Assembly (NCBI GenBank): GCA_030598625.1
Contig: JAUVPO010000055.1
Coordinates: forward strand, 1 to 9,564
Reading direction: 5' to 3'
Origin: Deferribacteres bacterium
Lineage (GTDB): Bacteria; Nitrospirota; Thermodesulfovibrionia; UBA6902
Length of the DNA: 9,564 bases
Shown: positions 5,029 through 9,564 of the stretch, piece by piece
Numbering within the stretch: position 1 is the stretch's first letter
How the letters are laid out: the number at the start of each line of letters is the position of its first letter
Program-made: the position numbers and the translations under genes
Notes under the pieces: generated by a model
Told to the model about the DNA's origin: nothing
The model's database searches: none
Seen by the model: the letters and a program-made list of their open reading frames with translations, nothing else

Positions 5029-7515
5029 ATGAAGAAGATAATTTTGCTGAATTTATCGATACTTGTTATTGCATTTCAGTCCGGCATATCGCACGCTCAG
5101 ATTGAAGCCCCGAGAAATCCGGATTCAGCGAAAGAGTGCGCCATCTGCCACTATCGCTGGATAGATATATTTTTTATTGATGGAAAAGGCTCGGACCTTG
5201 TTGAATACCAGGCGGAGAAGGTTGTCGCCAGGCCGGAGATATGCTTCTCATGTCATGACGGGAGCGTTGTTGATTCGAGGGCGAGGGTATACAATGACCT
5301 GAGACATCAAATAAACAAACCGCCTCCGTCGCACATGAGGATCCCCAAGATATTCCCGCTGGACAAAAATGGAAACATGCAGTGCTCAACGTGCCATACG
5401 GCCCATGGCGTCTCGAGCGAATACGGCATGGAAAAGACCATCTTCATAAGAAGCTCAAACAAGGATTCCGCCATGTGCCGTATGTGTCACTCGGACAAGG
5501 ACGGAGGATTGCCGGCCGGGAACCATCCCACGGGTTCGACTGAAAGGAAAATTCCGAAGAAACTTGTCGCCAGAGGGGCGCTTATCGGTGAAGGGAAAAA
5601 TAATGTCATATGCGAAACCTGTCATACGGTCCACGGCTCGCACAACGAAAGCTTTTTGATAGAAAGCTCGAGGAACTCGCAGCTTTGCCTTGAATGTCAT
5701 TCTGATAAAAACATATTTACCCCTGATGGCAAAAGAAACCATTTCCATGTGATAAACGCAAAATCCGAAAAAGTAAAAATACCCGATGACCTGATTTTAA
5801 AAGGGGCGAAATTAGGGAACAACGCGGAAATCATATGCCAGACATGCCACAGGATACACAATAATAAAATAGAGAAACATTTACTTCTGATCAAGAAAGA
5901 CGAAAAATCTACATTGTGTGTTACATGTCACATAGACAAACAATATCTTGCCGACACCAAACATAATCTTATTCACTCGGCTCCTGAAGAAAAAAATCTG
6001 GAGGGGAAAACAGTCGCCGAGACAGGTATATGTTCGGCATGCCACCTTCCACATAAGGAAGCCAGAAAGCCGGGGGAAGGTCCGGATTTTACGACACAGC
6101 TCTGTTTCAGCTGTCACAGCAAAGGGAATATCGCGGAAGAAACCATTCCGAAAGACTATACACATCCTATAGATGTAACTCCCTATAAACAGGAAGATAA
6201 GGATATTCTTTTGACAAAGATAGGGATGGAGAAAGAAAAACTGGCGCTTCCGCTCTATAACAAATCCGGCGTTCAGGACAGGGACGGAAAGATTACTTGC
6301 GCCACCTGCCACGACCCTCACAGATGGCGCGCGGATTCAACCGAAGGTGAAATAAGAAAAGATGTCAAGGGGGACAAGACAACGTCATTTCTCAGAAGGT
6401 CTTCTCCCGGGCTTTGTGAGGAATGCCATGATGACAAATTTTATGTCGTAAATTCCAAACACGATCTCGGCAAGGTGGCTCCGGAAGAAAAGAATATCCT
6501 GGAACAGGGGCCGTCGGAGTCGGATATCTGCGGGACCTGTCACCTTGTGCATGGGGCAGGGAAGGATTATTTATGGGCCAGGGAAATAACGACAAAGAGT
6601 GATAATCCCGCTGAAAATTTATGCGTGAGCTGTCATAATGAAAAGGGGATAGGCAAGGAAAAGGTAATCAAGGGTTATTCTCACCCGGTTAATATATCCC
6701 CTGCTGAAAAAGGTCTCAAGACTACACTCCCGCTCTTTGACAAGGACGGCAAGGTGTCCGAAGAAGGTGTGATGACATGCCAGACATGCCACGATCCCCA
6801 TCGCTGGGACCCTGTAAGGACCGTATCGGAAGACCATTCAAAGGTTGAGGGTACCTCCGAAAACAGCTTCCTGAGACTGGAGAATTCTCCGCAGCCCGGA
6901 CTCTGTGAAAACTGTCATGCTGTACAGGCGTATCTTGAAAAAACCGACCATGACCTGATTGTAACTGCCCCGGAAGAGAAGAATATCTCCGGGCAGACCC
7001 CTCATGAATCAGGGACATGCGGTGTCTGTCATCTGGTCCACAACGGCAAAAACCGGATCAAGCTCTGGGCGCAGGGCTTTGCAAAAGGTAAAGGCGTAAT
7101 GGATATGATGTGTAATTCCTGCCATTCGAAAAAGGGTTCCGCTAAAATCAAAATACCTGAGATTGACACCCACCCCGATGGCCAGCTTATCACAAACGTG
7201 GGAAGAGATATAAAGGACAAACCCAATTACTTTCCGATGTACGACAACAGCACAGGGGAATACTCGTCAGTCGGCAATATATCCTGCCCGTCATGCCATG
7301 ATGTGCATCAATGGGACCCCAGGTTTGATAAAAAAGGCAATGGTGTTAATCTTGAAGGCACTGCCAATAACAGCTTTCTAAGGACGCACACTTACGGCCT
7401 GCTGTGCATAGACTGTCATGGTCTTGACGCTCTGTTCAGATTCAAATACTACCACGACCCGCTGGAAAGAGTTGAAAGGATGACCTCCCCGTTTATCCCC
7501 ATAAAACTGGAATAA
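5029..7515 (+). CDS. Secreted 20-heme c-type cytochrome built from repeated modules
   Basis: The 828-residue protein has a clean signal peptide (residues 1-23, cleavage after 'SHA'). Twenty CxxCH motifs start at 37, 72, 119, 150, 195, 220, 270, 297, 335, 359, 424, 463, 501, 532, 584, 626, 664, 695, 753 and 793, i.e. ten motif pairs. Residues 119-297 hold three diheme repeats of about 75 residues. Residues 335-828 hold three tetraheme repeats of about 165 residues, each with 'CxxCHLxH', a 'HP' histidine, 'CHDPHRW/CHDVHQW', 'SFLR' and 'CxxCH' in that order. No transmembrane helix follows the signal peptide. The family is doubled-CXXCH cytochromes. Expected location is the periplasm or cell surface as a multi-electron conduit, accepting electrons from the membrane complex at 1058-3813. 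The start ATG has only a weak Shine-Dalgarno sequence. It is a paralog of the gene at 1-909. The terminal electron acceptor cannot be read from the sequence. Confidence 0.95.
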   Translation: MKKIILLNLSILVIAFQSGISHAQIEAPRNPDSAKECAICHYRWIDIFFIDGKGSDLVEYQAEKVVARPEICFSCHDGSVVDSRARVYNDLRHQINKPPPSHMRIPKIFPLDKNGNMQCSTCHTAHGVSSEYGMEKTIFIRSSNKDSAMCRMCHSDKDGGLPAGNHPTGSTERKIPKKLVARGALIGEGKNNVICETCHTVHGSHNESFLIESSRNSQLCLECHSDKNIFTPDGKRNHFHVINAKSEKVKIPDDLILKGAKLGNNAEIICQTCHRIHNNKIEKHLLLIKKDEKSTLCVTCHIDKQYLADTKHNLIHSAPEEKNLEGKTVAETGICSACHLPHKEARKPGEGPDFTTQLCFSCHSKGNIAEETIPKDYTHPIDVTPYKQEDKDILLTKIGMEKEKLALPLYNKSGVQDRDGKITCATCHDPHRWRADSTEGEIRKDVKGDKTTSFLRRSSPGLCEECHDDKFYVVNSKHDLGKVAPEEKNILEQGPSESDICGTCHLVHGAGKDYLWAREITTKSDNPAENLCVSCHNEKGIGKEKVIKGYSHPVNISPAEKGLKTTLPLFDKDGKVSEEGVMTCQTCHDPHRWDPVRTVSEDHSKVEGTSENSFLRLENSPQPGLCENCHAVQAYLEKTDHDLIVTAPEEKNISGQTPHESGTCGVCHLVHNGKNRIKLWAQGFAKGKGVMDMMCNSCHSKKGSAKIKIPEIDTHPDGQLITNVGRDIKDKPNYFPMYDNSTGEYSSVGNISCPSCHDVHQWDPRFDKKGNGVNLEGTANNSFLRTHTYGLLCIDCHGLDALFRFKYYHDPLERVERMTSPFIPIKLE

Positions 7516-7518
7516 GAA

Positions 7519-7539
7519 TTCTTTCAGGACCTGAAAGAA
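7519..7539. terminator. Hairpin at the convergent junction, possible terminator
   Basis: TTCTTTCAG (7519-7527) and CTGAAAGAA (7531-7539) form a perfect 9-bp stem around the loop GAC. It lies 4 nt after the stop of the 20-heme cytochrome and overlaps the last codons of the opposing VanZ gene. No run of T follows on either strand and the stem is AT-rich, so intrinsic termination would be weak. Position and perfect pairing are the support. Confidence 0.4.
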
Positions 7540-7889
7540 CTGGCCCCGGCAGCGCCGAAGAATGCTCCGACAAAATCCGCTATCGTATCGCCAATGCTTG
7601 CGTCTCTTCCAACCACATACAACTGGTGGATTTCATCCATAATCCCGTAAATAGTAGCGGAAAGGAACGCCATCAGGAAAACATATCTTTTAATGCCGAT
7701 TTTATTGAATGAGCGGTAAAACAAAAAAGAGAGCGGCATGTAAATAAACATATGAATGATCTTGTCAAAATTTTCAGGGAGTCTTGGAAAGTTAAACCCC
7801 CTGCGGGAGGAAAGCCAGAAAATAATTCCCATGTAAGCAAAAGTCACCAACCAGTAGATGACCGCAGTTTTTATGTTTTTTCTTTCCAT
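7524..7889 (-). CDS. VanZ-like family small membrane protein
   Basis: The 121-residue protein has four hydrophobic segments. It carries the conserved VanZ-family core: 'DKIIHMFIYMPLSFLFY', then 'GIMDEIHQLYVVGRDASIGDTIADFVGAFFG'. The D-E-x-x-Q ('DEIHQ') and the 'R...D..D...N/D..G' pattern are typical of VanZ-like domains, and the length fits a single-domain member. VanZ itself affects teicoplanin resistance, but most single-domain homologs have no known role, so no resistance function should be read into this one. I chose ATG 7889 over a TTG two codons upstream. TATACT on the minus strand (7898-7903) ends 8 nt before this ATG, so a leaderless or near-leaderless transcript is possible; there is no clear ribosome binding site. 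The gene converges on the cytochrome operon and appears functionally unrelated to it. Confidence 0.85.
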   Translation of the reverse strand: MERKNIKTAVIYWLVTFAYMGIIFWLSSRRGFNFPRLPENFDKIIHMFIYMPLSFLFYRSFNKIGIKRYVFLMAFLSATIYGIMDEIHQLYVVGRDASIGDTIADFVGAFFGAAGASSFRS

Positions 7890-7954
7890 AGACAAATAGT
7901 ATACATTTTTTCATCAATAAAATAAGAGGTGGATAAAAGGGAAATAAATAAAAA

Positions 7955-7992
7955 CCCCGTCAGCAGCATCTCTCGAATAATTGCTGACGGGG
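7955..7992 (-). terminator. Rho-independent terminator of the ferredoxin gene
   Basis: CCCCGTCAGCA (7955-7965) and TGCTGACGGGG (7982-7992) form a perfect GC-rich 11-bp stem. Read on the minus strand the stem is followed directly by TTTTTATTTATTT (7954 downward), the classic intrinsic terminator layout. It lies 36 bases past the ferredoxin stop and separates that gene from the VanZ gene downstream. Confidence 0.92.
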
Positions 7993-8028
7993 CGCTAAGT
8001 AATGATATGTCTTTTAGCAGCCTTTATG

Positions 8029-8217
8029 TCATTCGGTAAAGGTTATTGCTTCTGTAGGACATGTATCGGCAGCTTCCTGGCAATCGCAAGTGTCACATTT
8101 GTCTTCCGCCTTAACAAATGCCTTTTCGTCATCGCCCATTTCAAACACCTCAGGGCAAAGCTCAACACAAGTGGCGCAACCCTCGCACAAATCATAATCA
8201 ACTACAGGCTTTTTCAT
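8029..8217 (-). CDS. Small single-cluster [4Fe-4S] ferredoxin
   Basis: The 62-residue product contains 'CEGCATCVELCP' (C-x2-C-x2-C-x3-CP) near its N-terminus and 'TCPTEAI' near the C-terminus. This is the layout of monocluster ferredoxins such as those of Thermotoga and Desulfovibrio: three cysteines from the first motif plus the late 'CP' cysteine bind one [4Fe-4S] cluster, while the other first-motif cysteine and a central cysteine may form a disulfide. Here the central region is unusually cysteine-rich ('KCDTCDC'), giving three cysteines where one is typical. It should be a soluble cytoplasmic low-potential electron carrier. The ATG at 8217 is chosen because GGAGG (minus strand, 8227-8223) sits 5 nt upstream; a GTG two codons earlier overlaps that site. 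The gene looks monocistronic, with its own leader and a strong terminator. Confidence 0.93.
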   Translation of the reverse strand: MKKPVVDYDLCEGCATCVELCPEVFEMGDDEKAFVKAEDKCDTCDCQEAADTCPTEAITFTE

Positions 8218-8223
8218 AAGCAC

Positions 8224-8301
8224 CTCCGTTAATAATTGTAATATTAAACCCGATCAGAATATCGTTTAATGATTCCGGGCTTACGGTCAGTAAGTATTAT
8301 A
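8224..8301 (-). promoter_or_regulatory. Ferredoxin promoter (-10) and structured leader
   Basis: On the minus strand a perfect TATAAT lies at 8301-8296, without a good -35. Transcription from it would give a leader of about 70 nt. Within the leader CTTAC/GTAAG forms a small hairpin near the predicted start, and CCCG...ATCA / TGAT...CGGG (about 8274 down to 8250) forms a bulged 8-bp stem. Neither matches a riboswitch I know. Confidence 0.35.
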
Positions 8302-8387
8302 CACAAAGCAATAGAAAACTTTGCCATAAAAAATAAAATATAAAAATAATTTATGGATCGAAAACTATTTATTTCTCGCTGGTTAAG

Positions 8388-8403
8388 AAATCCGGTCGGA
8401 TTT
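8388..8403 (-). terminator. Short hairpin downstream of the cupin gene
   Basis: AAATCC (8388-8393) and GGATTT (8398-8403) pair perfectly around a four-base loop, about 40 bases beyond the cupin stop codon. On the minus strand it runs into TTTCTT. The stem is short, so this is a weak terminator candidate at best. Confidence 0.3.
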
Positions 8404-8441
8404 AATCATCAGAATTCCCCTCGGCTCTGCTGCCGGGCGGT

Positions 8442-8756
8442 TTATTCCACCGGTGTTACCACTGCCATTACAACGAGCCTTTCCCCTTTGTCGGCCGTAA
8501 AACCGTGCTGGACCATCGGGTCGCAGGGGACGCAGGTTTTTTCATCCGCTTCGATACGTTCATCACCCACGGTAAAAGTGCCCCTTCCCTCAACAACATA
8601 CATCAATAGCCTCATCGGCGCCTTATGCGGCTCCAGTTTCTGGCCGGGTTCAAGGCACATAAGCGCGATCCTCATTTCAGGCTTGTCATCAAGCATCTCT
8701 CTGGATATTTTGTCAGGGTAAAATTTTATCAGTTTCTTTAAATCAAGCGCTGCCAT
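8442..8756 (-). CDS. Single-domain cupin protein
   Basis: The 104-residue protein is one cupin beta-barrel. Motif 1 is 'PHKAPMRLLMYVVEGRGTFTVG' (about residues 43-64; the expected metal-ligand histidine positions are partly replaced, with H44 and E56 visible). Motif 2 is 'PCDPMVQHGFTA' (about 78-89), with H84. Small cupins of this type often bind a metal and have sensing, isomerase or storage roles. With only some canonical ligands present, the chemistry cannot be stated. A strong ribosome binding site, AGGAGGGA on the minus strand (8770-8763), supports the ATG at 8756. It is not obviously linked to the cytochrome genes. Function is unknown beyond the fold. Confidence 0.82.
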   Translation of the reverse strand: MAALDLKKLIKFYPDKISREMLDDKPEMRIALMCLEPGQKLEPHKAPMRLLMYVVEGRGTFTVGDERIEADEKTCVPCDPMVQHGFTADKGERLVVMAVVTPVE

Positions 8757-8821
8757 AGTTTATCCCTCCTAAAAAATTATTTCGTCGACTATATTTTTAT
8801 ACCGTAACCGGTCATTAAATG

Positions 8822-8871
8822 GTATGAGGTAAATCATACGACAGTTTGAAAAAGTGGAAGTCCGGAAGTCC
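8822..8871. repeat. Short inverted and tandem repeats upstream of the cupin gene
   Basis: GTATGA (8822-8827) and TCATAC (8834-8839) form a perfect 6-bp inverted repeat. GGAAGTCC occurs twice in tandem at 8856-8863 and 8864-8871. Both lie in the 121-bp gap between the cupin start and the end of the next gene, where an operator could sit. Nothing else supports a regulatory role. Confidence 0.3.
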
Positions 8872-8877
8872 AAAAGA

Positions 8878-9564
8878 TCATAAGCAGGGCGCGGCAAACG
8901 CGCACTTTGAGCAAACGGCAATAAATTCTTCCCCTTTACATAATCCCGATATCCCCTGATGGCAGAGGGCGAAGTCGTATTTCAGGGGGTCATCAGGGTC
9001 CAGTTTTTTGAGCGCCCCGGTTATTTCCTCTGCCGTTTTCCAGTCAGAGGCAGCCCTCGCGGTCAGGCCAATGCATTTGGAGATTCTTGCTATATGGGTA
9101 TCAAGTGGAATGATCAGTTCAGAAGGCATGACATCATCCCATATCCCCAGGTCAATATCCTTCTTTCTCACCATCCATCTGAGAAAAAGGTTCATGCGTT
9201 TGCACGCGCTTCCGTTTCGGGGAGAAGGCAGAAGCTGGGTCAGTCCTGACGGTTTGATGTTTTTCCCGTAAACAGGCGCCGTATTTATTCCCATGAAAAA
9301 ATCCACGAAGCCCTCCAGGGCGTCCCTGTTATCTTCATGTCCGGGTTTGTAATGATGATGAAACAGGTTTTTAAGGGAACCCCATTTCTTCAGCGCCTGC
9401 CCCAGCATATAGACAAGGCAGAGGACATCCTTTTCTTTATTGAACCTGTAACTGATGCCCTTTAAATATGTCGCGTCCTTTTTTATTGTAAAGTCCGTTA
9501 AAAACCGTGCCGGATGCCTGCCTCCGGGTTTGAGGATCTGTTCTATCACCGGTTTAAAAAGAGT
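8878..9564 (-). CDS. TIGR02757/DUF2400 family protein (N-terminus outside window)
   Basis: The frame is open to the right edge, so about 50 N-terminal residues are missing; the GTG at 9549 is internal. Family marks are 'GSACKRMNLFLRWMVR', 'SELIIPLDTHIARISKCIGL', 'DWKTAEEITGALKKLDPDDPLKYDFALCHQGISG' and a cysteine-rich end. The last cysteines follow C-x8-C-x2-C-x5-C, close to the [4Fe-4S] loop of endonuclease III (C-x6-C-x2-C-x5-C). 'PLDTH' followed by a leucine/glycine helix recalls the DTH segment of HhH-GPD DNA glycosylases. The family is conserved but uncharacterised, so a nucleic-acid-related role is inference from these resemblances. I see no catalytic lysine that I could assign with confidence. 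It is transcribed toward the cupin with a 121-bp gap and ends without a clear terminator. Confidence 0.85.
   Translation of the reverse strand, partial: TLFKPVIEQILKPGGRHPARFLTDFTIKKDATYLKGISYRFNKEKDVLCLVYMLGQALKKWGSLKNLFHHHYKPGHEDNRDALEGFVDFFMGINTAPVYGKNIKPSGLTQLLPSPRNGSACKRMNLFLRWMVRKKDIDLGIWDDVMPSELIIPLDTHIARISKCIGLTARAASDWKTAEEITGALKKLDPDDPLKYDFALCHQGISGLCKGEEFIAVCSKCAFAAPCL

Noticed and set aside
5881..6321. Long open frame on the minus strand inside the 20-heme cytochrome
   Set aside because: It has no recognisable domain and overlaps well-supported heme motifs. It is a shadow of the coding strand.
5029..7515. Calling the 20-heme protein a known nanowire cytochrome such as OmcS or OmcZ
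   Set aside because: Heme count, length and repeat pattern differ from those proteins. Only the general idea of a heme chain is supported.
7524..7889. Antibiotic resistance gene call for the VanZ-like protein
   Set aside because: Only the domain is shared. There is no van operon context, and single-domain homologs are widespread with no shown resistance role.
8017..8031. A second selenocysteine site at the ferredoxin stop (TGA followed by H-K-G-C-stop)
   Set aside because: The ferredoxin is already complete at 'AITFTE', only four codons follow, and no SECIS-like hairpin lies at the right distance; the next hairpin is the terminator.
8353..8721. Open frame on the plus strand across the cupin gene
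   Set aside because: It is antisense to a cupin with a strong ribosome binding site, and its serine/threonine-rich translation looks like no protein family.
1..9564. CRISPR arrays, tRNA or rRNA genes, insertion sequences, phage attachment sites
   Set aside because: I saw no regular direct repeats with spacers, no cloverleaf-like sequence, no transposase or integrase coding, and no long terminal inverted repeats.

Overview
The window reads as a chromosomal segment of an anaerobic, respiring Gram-negative bacterium. The dense c-type cytochrome content and the families present suggest Nitrospirota or Desulfobacterota/Geobacter-like groups; this is inferred from gene content, and no rRNA or taxonomic marker is present. 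About 7.5 kb on the + strand is an electron-transfer locus. The remaining 2 kb on the - strand holds four unrelated small genes.

Layout, + strand: (1) the 3' end of a large multiheme c-type cytochrome, running in from the left edge to 909. (2) A three-gene block, 1058-3813, with tight or overlapping junctions: a membrane-anchored cytochrome with eight possible heme sites, a two-heme b-type membrane cytochrome, and a membrane-anchored triheme c-type cytochrome. (3) An exported six-bladed NHL propeller protein, 3883-4995. (4) A secreted 20-heme cytochrome, 5029-7515, paralogous to the gene at the left edge. The b-type subunit with two membrane-anchored c-type partners fits an inner-membrane quinol:cytochrome oxidoreductase of the Geobacter Cbc kind. 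The two large cytochromes would carry electrons across the periplasm or outside the cell. No outer-membrane porin lies in the window.

Layout, - strand: a VanZ-like membrane protein (7524-7889), a small [4Fe-4S] ferredoxin with a strong terminator (8029-8217), a single-domain cupin (8442-8756), and most of a TIGR02757/DUF2400-family protein (8878 to the right edge) whose C-terminal cysteines resemble the Fe-S loop of endonuclease III.

The main discovery candidate is in the first gene of the three-gene block. The frame starting at a well-placed ATG (1058), with a strong ribosome binding site and a signal peptide, meets a TGA at 1175-1177. That TGA sits exactly where the second cysteine of the first heme motif should be (C-L-L-TGA-H). 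A perfect 8-bp hairpin with a GTC loop starts 16 nt after the TGA, where a bacterial SECIS element would be, and the frame then stays open for 312 sense codons with seven further heme motifs. The simplest functional reading is a selenocysteine-containing multiheme cytochrome with a CxxUH heme site. A point mutation or sequencing error is the main alternative.
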